The notes under the pieces are model-generated. The model was not told the DNA's origin. It did no database searches and worked only from the letters and a program-made list of their open reading frames with translations. This document shows positions 12,459 through 25,081 of a stretch of 44,083 nucleotides of DNA, in pieces; the first letter of the stretch is position 1; every line of letters begins with the position of its first letter. The DNA comes from Hydnum rufescens UP504 (Eukaryota; Basidiomycota; Agaricomycetes; Cantharellales; Hydnaceae). The stretch spans positions 135,161 to 179,243 of the forward strand of contig MU129038.1 of NCBI GenBank assembly GCA_014904985.1. The letters run 5' to 3'. A program made the translations under genes and the position numbers.

Positions 12459-12872
12459 TCATGCCCCTGGACTAGGAAGGAGAGGTGGCCAGGAATGATG
12501 AGGTGTGGCTTCTGAAGGGGGGGGGACCCCGTCCTTCATGCCGTTTCCATTGTGTGAAGAGCCTACCTCCATTTCCCTGCGATCCTCCTTCCCCTGTCTT
12601 CCTCTCTCATCCAATCGCACACAGCTCATTTCCATAATCCGTGAAGCTCCCAGTTCCACCGAGGATGCTGTCCCAGCCATCCCCCACGACGGAAGTCGAA
12701 GCAACTGGGTGGACAGAGACGAGGGCATTGAGAGAAGCGTGGATGAGGTCGCTTGAGTGGAAGGAGACGAGAGAATCTGAGTTGTCGATGAAGGCTGCTG
12801 CATGTGGCTCGCCGGTGGGTGGCGATCAGAGGGGTTGAGGACCATAGCGATGCAGACCACACTCGTGACCAA
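12459..12872 (-). pseudogene. Hypothetical Ser/Gln/Pro-rich protein, repeat copy B
   Basis: Open frame of 137 residues with PSSTTQILSSPSTQA in its N-terminal half. The same phrase occurs in copy C, so this may be a real but decayed gene. The C-terminal halves differ because of indels: copy C reads a clear coiled-coil where B reads a shifted frame. Function unknown. Confidence 0.3.
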
Positions 12873-13634
12873 TGCAGTTTGAGTACTAGAAGGAACGAAA
12901 ATTGGCTGAGACTGACACCGAAAACGGCACCCCCCATGTCCAACAGTGTGCCTTTCACCACCCGCAGAACCATCTCCTGTTGTTATTAAGAGGAGCAGAG
13001 TGTACCGTCAAGGCTTATAGCCATCCGTTGTCGTTGCGATGACAACAAATGAAGCGATAAGTCAAGCTATACGAAGAAGTCTGGATTGTATTATGGCACA
13101 CATAAAAGGGGGGTCTCTGCCAGCAATGGCAGATGAATTCCCCATCTACATAAAGACGGACGAGTCTTATGCGTAGTCATATGCGCAAAATTAACGTAAG
13201 AACACGCAAGAAACGGCCTGGACATCAATGTGCGGTCGACAACCTGGGCTACGCGAGGCTCGGGGTGTAAACGATGCTAGAAGTCGAAGTGGATCGACAC
13301 CCGTAACAAGGTAGATAATGATAGTGCGCCCGGAGTTTTTTCCGAAAATAGAGATCGGGTTCACTCTGACCTCCAGCAGTCCACCTTCCGGCCTTTTTTT
13401 TAGAAGCCTCAGTAAAGGTCCGAAGGCGGTGGACGTCCGGTTTTTCCTGACATTCGGTGCCCTTTCTTACCCCCAAATCGAAAGGCTCTTTCCACTGCGA
13501 CAGTATCTGTCCCACTCACCCTGCAGCGCAATCAAAATATGTGGTCTGATTGGTTTGGTCTGACACATCCAAGTCTATCTGACTTTTATTAGAGGCCTCA
13601 GTAAGGTCCTAAGGCAGTGGCATGGGTTTTTCTG

Positions 13635-13659
13635 NNNNNNNNNNNNNNNNNNNNNNNNN
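13635..13659. other. Assembly gap (25 N)
   Basis: Exactly 25 Ns. The sequences on the two sides overlap in content for over 4 kb, as described for copies B and C. Confidence 0.99.
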
Positions 13660-15927
13660 GGAATTGACTCGTCACCATAATCTTGTTGCCAAACGAAGTG
13701 CAAAAGGTTCTGCTACTTGCCCTCGGTGCTTGCCGACAAAGTCAGTCCCTGCCATGAACTGTAACTCCTTTCCATCCAAAATTCCATCTTAAATTCTTAA
13801 TTTAATGCTAGCATGAGTGTTACTTCATAGTAGAAAAAACTGTCATAAAACTGATGCAAAACTGGACTCAGTTTGCTTGAGTTGTGATCTGTGGTTTCTA
13901 CTCAGTTTTGTGTGCCCAGAACTGGCATACAAGTAACCCAAGCAGAGGGTGAATCATGCTTTGTCATCATAAGGAGGTTATGGCAACCTGGCTGAAATGC
14001 AATATGTAACTGGAGCAGAGTTTGAGAAGGGGGAAATGATGGTGCCTGCCTAGTTTTTTTGAATTTTTTCTCTTTAGCCTCTGGAGGTGAAAGACAAAAT
14101 TGGCAGTTTTGCACCTGTTTTTTCCAAAAAACTCACCAGTTCTGTTTCCAGTGGTGTTTTTCATTTGTCTTAGTTTTGCTCCAGTTTTGCTACTGTGAAA
14201 CCTCCTATGTCATCAAAGTAGTTGCAAACAAGTGTGATGCTTCTGTAATTCAGAGTGAATATCAATGCCTTTTTCATGCAGTGTTGCTGAAGTTCAGTTG
14301 CAAGTGCCAAGTTACATGTCAGTATATTGAGACATGAGATAGGATGCATCCAAATATCTCAATCATCTAGGCCAGATAGCCCTGATGGATCTTAGAAAAG
14401 ACATCAGGATGCCTTGGAAGGGTGATACTGTATTGGGCCCCTTGCTCATACTGTATTTGTGTCTCCCTTGTGAACTAGTTTGAACTGGGTTTGAACTCAA
14501 ATGAGGACAGTACCTTGGAAATGAGGCAAACTGTATGGTTCCAGGGGACTCAAACAAATGTCCTATTTTGAATATAGGTTCAGGGGTTGAAGATGGGACA
14601 TAAAAATTACCAGTGAGGCTTGGTTCAGGGGGTCTCAAAATCTGTGACAATCTGGCACCTAGTCCATTCCATAATGGCACTATCTTTGAGAAGGTACTGG
14701 TATGGAACAGTATATGCATGGGAGAAGATTGGGGTCCTATTGAGGAACTAATTGAATGGGGGCACAAAATAAGGAAGAAATAATGTCTGGAAAATGGTAA
14801 GTATGGAAGTACAGTCTACAGTACCTGCATCAGGGGGATTGGGGGATTGTTTGGGATTTTTTGAGATTTTTGGGAAATTGTGAGATATTTTCTTACTTAG
14901 TGTGGGTCTCTGTTAACGGAATGTCCGCACAAATGTCTATCCGGAGTCATGATATGCCTACTGGATTTGGCCATGGGGTCCCTTTCCTCAGTAATAGTGA
15001 CTGAGTGAAGGTTGGTTTCATCCATGTGATGGCTGTGTGACTTGTTACTACTGGCACCTGAATCCTGGCAGTCTCTGATCGTCGAAACGAAAGTCCTAAG
15101 GCCATTAAGCAGGATTGATTAGAAGCGCTAGTAGCAAGTTTATCTCTCACTGTTGGTGTCTTTGTCTGGAGGGAAGCCTAGCCACAAACATTGTTTTGGA
15201 GTTCGATAACCCGTACATCCCATGTCTTCTGACAAATACCTGGTGGCCTCTGGCATTCTTGGTGTGCAGGGTGCCTTCAAGACTCTCAGTTGGAAGCGTG
15301 ATTCGACGAATATGTTTAATTTTGGGATCGTTTATCTTATTGCCTGGCTCACCGCAGCTTGAGTCCAGGTCACTGAGATTTATGGTCAAAATGAGGTATG
15401 TAATCTATTTTCTCGTTCCAAACTGCACATCAAATAAATGGATTTGATTCAACACAGAGCTCAGCAATTGTCCTTCTAGTAGCCAATGAAGACTTCGAGT
15501 GGGCCCTTCGAACTCTTGTTGGGAAACACGAGGTCACCATAGGCTCGGTGACCCATGTCGCCTTTGTCCAGAGGTGCCAGGCCAAGTCTCCGTTGAGTTG
15601 CAGGGGCTAGGTATGTATTTCCACTACTGTAATATCCATTTACTGTGCTTACTGTGTTAATACTGTCATCTAGGCTTCGAAAAATTGGGCCAGAGCAACA
15701 TATGGAGTCGGTGGACAGGCCACAAGCTGAAGAAGAGAACCAAATTCGACTTCATCACCATGGCAGAGAAACGAATAGCACTAATTTGTTCATTTGGAAA
15801 TCTCCCCAGCCCTGGCCTCCTGTGCATTCGATCATGAGTCGTCCGCCCATGCCAGAGCTGTGGTATGTTTGGGTGGATGTGGCTAACTCAAAACGATCTG
15901 CAACAGAGGAATCCCTGTCCCCTGATG

Positions 15928-16773
15928 TGTCAGGATCAAATTGACATTTGCTTCCGCCTAAGGACTTACCCGTCAGAGTATGATTCTTCATCGACTCTAT
16001 CATATGGCGCCTACTTCCTCAAATGCTCTTGTCTCCTCTATCCCTCCATTCACTACGGGGGTTATTGTCATCCTTGCCATTATTGGCATTTCTCTTATTA
16101 TTATTGCCCTTGTTCTATCAGGCCTCGGCCAGCGGGCTATGGGCTGGGTAGCCAACCAGTGGCAGCATTGGCACCCTTGTCAGCACCTGTCGTTCCCTCA
16201 CTCCCCACGTGAGTCCATGGAGTTGCCAATCCAGACTCCCCCTCCTCCTCCTCTACCCCAGTCCCTGCATCCACATCACCTGTCCCAATCCGTACTCCAT
16301 CCACGTCATTACGGTCATTTGACACTTTGGACACCTTTGGAGTACCCAGGCGTACACTGCCTTGGAAGTACATACGCTAAGGGGGATACATATGGAAGTT
16401 GGGGCATAGCCATGTGGAGGTGCACACAGGATTCGTAACACGGCTGCGTCAGCTTAGTGAGGCTTAGTGATGGTGGCTGTGGAGGCTGACTGATGGGCTG
16501 TGGAGCCGGCACTCTAGGAGGATCCGGAAGGTTATGGAAGACGGCGGAAGGCTCTGGAAGGTTGGAGGCTGTGTGCAGGAAATAGTATTTATAGCCCTTC
16601 GCAGTTGGGGGATCACCAGTTTTGATCTCTCAGGATTCCCACTGCGATAGGTGCGAGACTTGTGTGTCCCTTGTTGTGTGGTGTATACTCAGGATTCCCA
16701 CTGCGATAGCGTGTGGTTAATTAATCTCTTTCCTCTTTCTGTTTGTGGCTTCGACGGCAGTGTCGCCCTGACA
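15928..16773 (+). mobile_element. Solo LTR with 5-bp target-site duplication
   Basis: Begins TGTCAGG and ends CCTGACA, the TG...CA termini of an LTR. It is bracketed by TGATG at 15923-15927 and at 16774-16778. Copy B keeps the empty site, CCCTGATGCCCTCAC, with a single TGATG at 12032-12036, so the insertion boundaries are exact. A TATA-like TATTTATAG lies at 16586-16594. Downstream, the 20-mer CAGGATTCCCACTGCGATAG occurs twice (about 16640 and 16691). A 5-bp duplication suits Ty1/copia or some gypsy elements. Open frames inside, such as 15980-16438, are probably incidental. Orientation is inferred from the TATA box. Confidence 0.85.
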
Positions 16774-17167
16774 TGATGCCCCTCACAAGAAATGTTGCTG
16801 AATCGAAAATGGAAAACTCGGCATTAGTCCTACAACCATACACAATATGGGGGTCGATTTATCCGGTGCCAGGAGTGGGGGGGTGGGGAACATGGCAAAG
16901 ACAGGCAACGTGGCCGTGGAGGGGGGCACGGCGCAAGCTGATGTGCAGATGGATGGGCTGCCAGCAACCATGTGCAATAATATACCTCCATATATGGAGG
17001 CACATTGGTGTGGGCACTTCCTCGAAGATTGTGTTTTTTTTTGTACTAGCCCTTAATCATTTTCATTCTCAAGCATCCCATTAATACACATAACACACAT
17101 TTGACTATTGATATTGATGCAGTAACGTATTTCAATTAAGAGAATGATGGTGACAAAAATTAGAAGT

Positions 17168-17581
17168 TCATTCAATATTGCCGACATTACTCATGCGCTG
17201 GACTAGGAAGGAGAGGTCGGCCAGGAAGTGATTGAGTTTGGCTTCCGATGTGTCCTTTGCCTTGGTCATCATGTGAAGAGCCTCCTCCATTTCCTGCAAT
17301 CTCTTCTCCCCCGCTTCCTTCTCTCTCGTCATCACACACAGTGAATTTTCCATATCGTGAAGCTCCAGTTCCAACGATGTGATTCATCCAGCCATCTCTG
17401 TGATGGAAGTCGAACACACTTGGGTGGGAAGAGATGAGGGCATTTGAGAGAAGCAAGACAAGGTCGCTTGAGTGGAAGGAGATGAGAGAATCTGAGTCGT
17501 CGACGAAGGCTGCTGCATGCGGCTCGCCAGTGGGTGGGCCAGATCGGATGGGGGTTGAGGCCCATAGTGATCAGACCACAC
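17168..17581 (-). pseudogene. Hypothetical coiled-coil protein, repeat copy C
   Basis: One reading frame runs from MWSDHYGPQPP (17581) through PSSTTQILSSPSTQA to ITEMAG. It meets a TGA (near 17384) and continues in the same frame as a strongly heptad-like helix (LELELHDMENSLCVMTREKE, then RLQEMEEALHMM) to a stop at 17168. The total is about 135 codons. Copy B keeps the first half but has indels in the second. Function unknown. Confidence 0.35.
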
Positions 17582-18064
17582 TGTGAATCATCAGTTTGAG
17601 TACTTAGAAGAACGAACATTGGCTGAGACTGACACCAAAAACGGCACCCCCCATGTCCAAAGTGTGCCCTTTCACACCTCCAGAACATCTCCCATTGTTA
17701 TTAGAGGATCTAGAGCATACCGCCAAGGCTATATAGTCCAATCATCATCGGTTATCGATGACAATCAATTGAAGCGATAAGTCAGCTATATCAAGAAGCT
17801 CTGGATTGTACTTACAATGTAGGGGGTTCTCTGCACAATGGCAGATGAATTCCCCATCTACATAGAGGATGGAGTCTTTGCATAGCATTGTCGCAAAATT
17901 AATGCGATGAAAGACACCAGAAAACGCACTGGACATCAATGCAGGTCGACAACCTGGGCTGACTGAGGCTCGTGGGTGTAAACAATGCTAGAAGTCAAGT
18001 TGGATCGACACCTAACAAGGTAGATGATGATAGTGGGTCACCGGAGTTTTCTGAAATAGAGATC

Positions 18065-18395
18065 GGTTCGCTCTGATGCCTCAAGTCCACTCTGGCCTTT
18101 TTTTTAGAGCCTCAGTAAGTCCTAAGGCAGTGGACATCAGTTTTTCCTGATGTTCGGCACCTTTCTTACCCCAAATTGAAGGCTTTTCGCTTGCACTCAG
18201 TATTTGTCTCATACCCTGCATCAAAATATTGTCTGATCGGTTTGGTCTGACACCTCAAGTCTAATCTGACTTTTTTTAGAGCCTCCATAAGTCCTAAGGC
18301 GGTGGACGTTGGTTTTTCCTGATGTTTGCCGTCTGTCTTGCCCTGAATTGAAGGTTTTTTGCTCGCATTTGGTATTTGTCTCATACCCTGCGTCA
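18065..18395. repeat. ~165-bp tandem repeat, two units
   Basis: Each unit reads in order: CTCAAGTC, a T-run then AGAGCCTC, AGTCCTAAGGC(A/G)GTGGACRT, GTTTTTCCTGATGTT, and ATTTGTCTCATACCCTGC. The units start near 18072 and 18249. The counterpart in copy B is cut by the N gap partway through its second unit. Confidence 0.75.
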
Positions 18396-18399
18396 AAAT

Positions 18400-18620
18400 A
18401 TTGTCAAGGTCAGTGCTGGACGTCGGGTCAATCCGACACTCAGTATCCTATCTGACATGTGTTTTGTGAAAAAAAAAACCATCGAGTTCAGTGCTGGGTG
18501 TCACTTTGTACCGACGCTCAGTATCCTGTCTGATGTGTTTTTTCTTCACACAACAATCGTCAAGTTCAGTGCTGCATGTTGCTTTGCACCGACGTTCAGT
18601 ATCCTGTCTGACATACTTGC
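18400..18620. repeat. ~78-bp tandem repeat, three units
   Basis: Each unit has a TCARGGTCAGTGCTG-like start (GTTCAGTGCTG in units 2 and 3), then CCGACRCTCAGTATCCTGTCTGA and a TGTGTTTT(T) end. Units start near 18400, 18483 and 18558. The array sits just upstream of the KDZ pseudogene, perhaps part of its subterminal region. Confidence 0.75.
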
Positions 18621-18707
18621 CGAATCCTCCAAACTCGTATAATAATCAGCAGTTTGTCGAAATCGCCCATCGCATCGCCAGGTCCCATGAAGAAATATTT
18701 GCATTGA

Positions 18708-21700
18708 AGTCGAGCAAAATACCCAAAAGCTGAAGTTGTTGCACAAGGCCCTTCCAGATTTGTGTTCTCACAAGAACCTTCGGCCTCTCAATCAGATACA
18801 GCACTTTCCTTCGACATCCGTAGTGCTACTCCATCAGAGTTTGTTGCACAATACCAGCTTAATCTTGATTACGAGCCTTGGCTGGCTCCCAACCCACATA
18901 TCCACATTGTAACGAAAGAGTTGAGGCATGCCAGGTGGAAACATGTGCAAGCCGCATGCTGGAGCCAGACAGTTCTACCGATTCTCATAAGACCGTTTAT
19001 GCATGAGCAGGCGTCATCACACCGTTCGCCAAGTTTCCCGGAGTGCGGGATTGTCAATGTATGCTCCTGCATGACGCATCACAGGACTCTGAAGGTTGTG
19101 TGTGTCTCGATTGAAGGTATGCATATCGCATCCCCCATCTGTTATGATGCCTTGACTTACAGTAGATTATATAGCCCTCTACAATATTGAACTCTCGCTT
19201 TGCAACCACTCCCATTTGGCACCAGAGCAGCTCATGGAAATCGGCTATTTCCCATGCACTCCAGTATATCCTATGCTTGCTGTGAGCTTGGATATGCTGG
19301 AGTTAGTCTCGATATTGTTTGTCCATTCTGCACCAAATGAAAGAGCGTGGGCAGTGACCATCACGAAATACCTCAAGAATTGTGGTCATGAATTTTCAAC
19401 TGGAGATTCCTTGCGGCGACGGTTTGCCGCTGCCCTGGTGCAGTATCAAGTCCTGATACAGCTTGTGGATGGAGAGATGGGTAGGATCACTGATGATATC
19501 AGGGGAACAAGATCCTGTAGGACAATTGCGCTTGATGAAAAGTCACCTGTCCACATGCACAAGTACCCAAATGCGCAGACATCCACAGGACCTACTGTGA
19601 TGCAGGATAGTAGTTCTACTGATTCCTCTACTTCCCACGGCAACATCTCTACCTCCAACAGTAGTCCCATCTCCCACCCACAAGAGTGTTCCGCCACCTA
19701 CCTTCAACATGCTTGTCCCCTCTGTTTTGGTGGCCTTAATATGGATGCTGGGAACACGAGTGTGGATCTCATCGTGTGTCTGGATGCAAACTTCCAGTTG
19801 AAGCGGAATTGGGACAGAGACCAAAGACAGGAGTACAAAGGCCAGGCCAGGTCTCTAGACCCTGAAGTCACTTTGCCACGGACTATCTTCCTTAGTGAAT
19901 CGCAGATCTGGGTGTGGGAGGAAAGGGTTGAGGCCATACGCCCCTCCAGACCAAAGTCAGGGGATAAGCAAATGGCCAAGGAGATGGAGACAACTGAAGC
20001 CAACTTGATGGACAGAGGCAGGGCTACTGAGATTGAGCCTGGAATGAATTTGCCAAATGCAACATACGATGCATGTCGAGATTCATTCATTGCAGCTGAC
20101 AGTGACTGGATCAAGGCCTCCTTGACTTTTTTTGACTCAACGGGTGTCATGGCAATGCTTTGTCACCACGACTGTCCTCTATTGTTGGCAAATTTAAAAA
20201 CTGCAGGTGAAAAACAGTTCTACCCTTTCACACTCATATCCGCCTTGATGAACTCATTGCCGGGCCATTGGAGAGTTGGGATTCTCTACGACATCGGGTG
20301 CCAACTGCATCACACCCTCCAGAAATGGGATTTCATGCCCCAATTTTTCCATCGACTTGTGTTTGCAGTCTCTATCTTCCATGCTTATGGTCACCAGTGG
20401 GCATGCCAGCTTTGGTACCACCCTCAAAAGGCCGAGCTATGGGGCTTGTCGGATGGGGAGGGATGCGAACGGTTTTGGAGCAAGCTGCGAAAGTTAATCC
20501 CAGGTCTCAGGGTCACTGGGGTGCGCTACATGGTTTAACGAGACATCTCATTGTCATTGATATATGAACTTTATGACAGCATCACTGACACCTTTTCATT
20601 TTGGATCGTCAGGTGGAGTACATCCATGAGATGAAGCAGGCTGGGATGGGCAAATGGTTGCAAGATCGAGTCCATCGAGCTAATGAGCATCTTAATGAGG
20701 CGTTGGCAGTTGTGGATGCATGTCCTCATCGGTTGGACTTAGATGGACTGCTGGCCCAGTTCAAGGAACAACATGAGTTCCAAACTAAATCAGTTGACCG
20801 TAAGTAGCTCCCTTATTGTGGGATTGAGAATAATGCTAATGTCAAGTCTTGTAGGGCAATCATGAACAAAAGGGACATGGGCAATTGAGCAAATATTAGC
20901 ACTTGAGGGGGCATTGGAATCGCAGCAGGGGATCTTGGTGATGCTTTCGAAGGAGTTAGGAGGCTTAGTGAGGGATGATAGTGTCAGAGGTCAAAGCTTG
21001 CACAAGGAGTGGAAGGAGAGGGTTTGGATTGCCAAGGACTCAATATCATGCCTTGAAGAGAACATTGCCAAGAAGATAAAGGCTCTTCGACTTCAAGATC
21101 GCACATCTGCAGACCGACTGGCTAGTCTCAAGAAAGACAAGTGGATCAACCTTCAACTCAATATACGAGTTCTTCGAGACCAGTTGCTCAAGAAGCTTTG
21201 TGCACGAAAGTTTGAGCTTGCCAACTTAGAGCATGTCCACACCAGTCGGACCATGGGTATGTCATTCATTATTGTCAAAGTCTGGATCTCAGAAACTAAT
21301 AGGGATGAAGACCAGAAAACCAAGGTGCATGTCGAAAAGGCTGTGAAGCACCAAGCACCAGGCATTGATGTGACACTGAACAAGTACAATGCCTTGCAGA
21401 AGGATATGCTAAGGGAATGGGGAAAGAATGGTGTGAAGAGGGATGCCTATGTTCCCCCAGAGCTGTCGATAGAGGGATTATACAAGTTGGATGTTGATCA
21501 GGACATATGGCAAAATGCGGACATGGCAGACTTCGAGGGAGGGAAGGTTCCACTATGGCCCTCAGATACAGAGGTTCAGGATGGGATACGGGCTGCTCAG
21601 GAGGTTAAGAGCTGTCGGGAAGAGCTTTTCCGATGTGAATGGGAGCACTCAAACCTTCGTCTATGGCTTCTGAATGACTATGAGGTGGTACGACAAGTCT

Positions 21701-22098
21701 TTGAGTTCAGCAAAGGTATGTACTACAGGTTTAAATCCAATTCATCTATGCTCATGGAATTATCAATTCCTAAAGATGATGAAGTTGCATTCTTTGCACT
21801 TCTTCAACTTCACATTCTCTATGATTGGATGAAGACTTGGGAATGGGACTTACTGGGGATTCCTGCCCCTGCTGGTGTGGCTGATTGGAAAGATATTTTG
21901 GAGCCACCCCCAATCCATCATGCCTGGGGATGTAGGCAGGGCCAGCAGGAGAATCGAAGTTGGGTTAATATTGATGATGGTGATGCAAGCTCGGATGATG
22001 AAGATAACGTGGAATTGGAGCCAGCGGGAGAGACTGATGATGCGGACTTAGTAAATGACTTGGATCATGTCATAGGGACCAGTGACTTCTTGGATTAG
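18708..22098 (+). pseudogene. KDZ transposase, nearly complete but inactivated (copy 2)
   Basis: Family hallmarks appear in order: a Cys-containing N-terminal region (about 18960-19110); CPLCF, then VCLDANFQLKR (about 19717-19805); LYDIGCQLHH (about 20284); FHAYGHQWACQLWYHP (about 20376-20425); SDGEGCERFWS (about 20450-20480). The CLDA Asp, YDIGC Asp and DGEG Glu are the likely catalytic triad. Then come a long helical C-terminal region (ARKFELANLEH, KVHVEKAV, DVDQDIWQNA) and an acidic tail ending at 22098. Introns inferred by alignment with the other copies: 19117-19174, 20521-20579, 20800-20854, 21257-21310, 21716-21775, all 54-60 bp with GT..AG. Two in-frame stops, TGA at 20586-20588 and 20863-20865, replace probable Arg codons. 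No convincing start ATG; the N-terminal exon is missing or decayed. Confidence 0.88.
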
Positions 22099-22389
22099 AC
22101 TTAGAGTAGGGGGGATGAACATGTATGACATAGTAAAGATAAATGCTAGTAACTTCAACTAAGTGCCTTGTAAGCTACCCAAGTTGGGCCCAAGTCTCAC
22201 ACTATTTTCTGAGTTGATGAACTTGAACCTAAATTTGGGCCCAAGTGGACCCAAAAGCTTCTCATGCCGCTACAATTATTGATCTTTAGGCTGATGTTGG
22301 GCCCAACTATCTATGGGCCTCCATAGGTACCTATTCTGCCCCATTTTTCTACCTTTCATTGATAATAAAAGTGGCAGACCAGCCTGGCT
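22099..22389. other. Spacer between two KDZ pseudogenes
   Basis: No gene seen. TTGGGCCCAA-type palindromes recur (near 22184, 22234 and 22305). They may be subterminal motifs of one of the flanking KDZ elements. No clean inverted ends found. Confidence 0.5.
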
Positions 22390-24816
22390 GCAATGCTAGT
22401 CAAGTACCTGAAGGCCCGCAGATACCACTTCGTGACTGCTGATTTGTTTCACCATTGCTTTGCCAACGCACTTGCTCATTACCAGCAGCTTGTGAGACTT
22501 GTTGATGCAGAGGTTGAAAAATTGGTGGATCATTTGTGAGCCCTTAGTGGTGAAGATTGTGTGGCACCCCAGTTGGATGAGACTAACCCGGTCAATGGGC
22601 GAGAGTATTCAAATGCGCAGAACACTGCAACCTTCCTGAGCGATCACAACATCCCTAGTACCTATCTGCAGACACGGTGTCCCTTATGTTTTGGTAGTAA
22701 TAGCTCAGAGAATGGGGATTTGAAGGTTGATGCTATTGTGTGCCTCGATGCAAACTTCCAATTGAAACGTCAGCGAGACTTGGACCGACACGCTGGTCAT
22801 CAGGGTGAGACTGGGACCCAGGATCCTTTTGTTGTGTCACCAAGAACAATTGAGCTATTGCAGAGAGATTTGGAACTGTGGGAGGCCAAAATCCTTGACC
22901 TTCGACCTGAGAAGTCCTCAGCCCGAGCTGGGCAGAAGTGAAAAGCCAACAAGACCATGGAAAGTGAGGTGCACGCTGTAGAGGATGAAGACAAGGTGGA
23001 GGACGATCTTAAAATGCTGAATTCAACATATAGTGCATGTGGCGAGTCCTTTATTGCTGTGGATGGAGACTGTGTCAAGGCTTCAACTCAATATTTCAGT
23101 GATACTGGTGTTCTTGCCATGCTCTGCCGCCACGATATTCCCCTAGTTATTGCTAGCATGTGGACTGCTGGTGAAAAACAGTTCTATGCATGCACTCTTC
23201 TTGATTTCCTTTTCAAGCATTTGCCTCATTGCTGGAGAATTGGTGTTTTGTACAATATTGGCTGCCAAATGGACCAGTCATTGAAGAAATGGAATTTCAT
23301 GCCCAACTGGTCTCCATGTCTCGAGTGGGGCATCTCAATTTTCCACGCTTATGGCCACCAGTGGACGTGCCAACTCTGGTACCATCCAAGAAAGAGCACA
23401 ATTTGGGGCCTCTCAGATGGAGAAGGGTGTGAACGTTTTTGGAGTGGACTCCACTGACTTATTCCATGCCTTAGGGTAACAGGCTATCATCGACACCTTT
23501 TCATTCTTGATCTACAAGTGGAATGCATTGATGAAGAGAAGTGGGGGGACTTTGGAAAATGGCTGCGGGTCCGTGTTGATTGAGCTCAATCTCAGTTGGA
23601 TGAGGCTAAAGAGAAGCTTGCCGAAAGTACATTTTCAATCAAGTACCTCCTCCACCAATTCAAAGAGCAACATGCATATCATAGTAAACCTATCATGTGG
23701 CAGTCAAAAACCCAAGGGGCTCGTGCAATAGAGCACATCCTGTCCTTGCAGTCAATGTTAGAGGCACAACAAGAGAATTTATGGGAACTGATTAGCAAAG
23801 GGAATGATGTGATCCCCGAAGACTCTGCTGGTGAAGCCGTACTTGTCGAGTGGCAGGAAAGAGTTCATTCGACCAAGCTGGCTATTAGTCAACTTCAGTC
23901 CAATATCAAGAAAAAGACGGAAGGGCTGAAATTAGGGGATCGGGTGGCAGCACGGAAGCTAGAGCAACTGAAGAAGGATAGATGGATCACAATGCAACTT
24001 AATCTTCACATTCTTCGCGAGCAGCTTGTGCAGAAGTTACATGCCTGCAAATTCGAACTTGCAACACTGGATCATGCCCATTCTACATGGATATTGCACC
24101 AGAAGACAAAGGTGCATGTTGAGAAGGCGGTACACCATCACTTGTCCAGGATTGATGCAATGATGAAAAAATACAATGCAAAGATAAAGGAGATGGCAGA
24201 ATATCGTCAGACATCAAGGACAATATCAAAAAGTGCATATATTCCTCCCTTGCTTTTAAAGGAGGGTTTGTACAAGATGGATGTGGATCAGGATATATGG
24301 GAGGATGCGCGGGCTGACGTTGGAGACTTTCCTGACAGTGTTCTTCCTCAGTGGTTGGTGGATGCTTCGGTCAAAAAGGGTATTTTCATGGCACAAGAAG
24401 TGGTTAATTGTGAGCAAGAGTTGGAGAGGTGCAAGGTGGAGAGCAGTAACCTTTGAACATGGTTCTACATGAAATATTGGGTGGTCAAGAGACTAGTCAA
24501 AGAAGCGGATGATGAAGTATCATTCTTTGCACTTCACCAACTCCATCAATTGTATGAGTGGCTAGAACTCTGGAGGGTGAACATGATCCATGTTCCTACT
24601 CTGTCTACTGCCCCAAGCTGGGATGAGTTTCTTCCCCCTCCGACACTGGAACATCATGCATCATGCATACGAGTCCATGTGCCTAATGTAGATGGTGATG
24701 ATGATGATGCCATATCTTCAGATGATGATCAAGATGGAGAAGTAGAGGAAGATATAGAGACTGAGGATCTTGGATTTATCACGTTAATAGACAATGTAAT
24801 AGGAGACTTTCAGTAA
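22390..24816 (+). pseudogene. KDZ transposase, 5'-truncated pseudogene (copy 3)
   Basis: Starts inside the family's N-terminal helical region (VKYLKARRYHFVTADLFHHCF, matching TKYLKNCGHEF... of the copy at 19.3 kb). It continues through CPLCF, VCLDANFQLKR, VLYNIGCQM, FHAYGHQWTCQLWYHPRK and SDGEGCERFWS. The second catalytic position reads YNIGC instead of YDIGC, so the Asp is lost. Stops: TGA at 22537-22539, 22939-22941, 23455-23457, 23581-23583 and 24454-24456. Several fall at Arg positions of related copies. The C-terminal helices (CKFELATLDHAH, KVHVEKAV, DVDQDIWEDA) and acidic tail are kept to 24816. The introns seen at the equivalent C-terminal sites of copy 2 are absent or shortened here. 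It sits in tandem with copy 2, 290 bp downstream, but is diverged from it. Confidence 0.88.
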
Positions 24817-25081
24817 TACTATAGTCTTAACCCATATTCGGTTGATAGACTGAGATTTTGCACAAGTCCCAATAAATGAGGCACTTGACAATGATTGATG
24901 TCAAAAGATTGTCAAATTGTAGGTTCCCATTGTCAAGATTCAGTTTTTTGATCATCACTTGACATCAACCATTATTTCAGCCATTTAGGCATACCTAAGT
25001 CATCAACATGTCCCTCCTTTTAAGGCCCCTCTATATGGCTGACCAGGCTGTGCTATAGTAAGGTCAGCTGACACTCAAGCC
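24817..25081. other. Spacer, no gene seen
   Basis: AT-rich, non-coding. Contains an inverted TTGTCA / TGACAA theme (24885-24970: CTTGACAATG, GATTGTCAAATTG, CATTGTCAAG, CTTGACATC), possibly a decayed palindrome end. Confidence 0.4.

Larger units (their letters stand above)
13660..18310. repeat. Long repeat C, first part of the contig after the N gap
   Basis: Homologous to 9551-13634. It carries one extra 846-bp insertion (solo LTR at 15928-16773) and lacks the poly(A) run. Many homopolymers are one base shorter than in A and B, for example TCATTTGTC near 14161 versus TCATTTTGTC near 10051 and 6371. That pattern suits either a noisy read consensus or a diverged allele. Confidence 0.88.

Noticed and set aside
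15980..16438. 152-codon frame as a membrane protein gene
   Set aside because: It lies wholly inside the solo LTR. The hydrophobic stretch is not enough to claim a gene.
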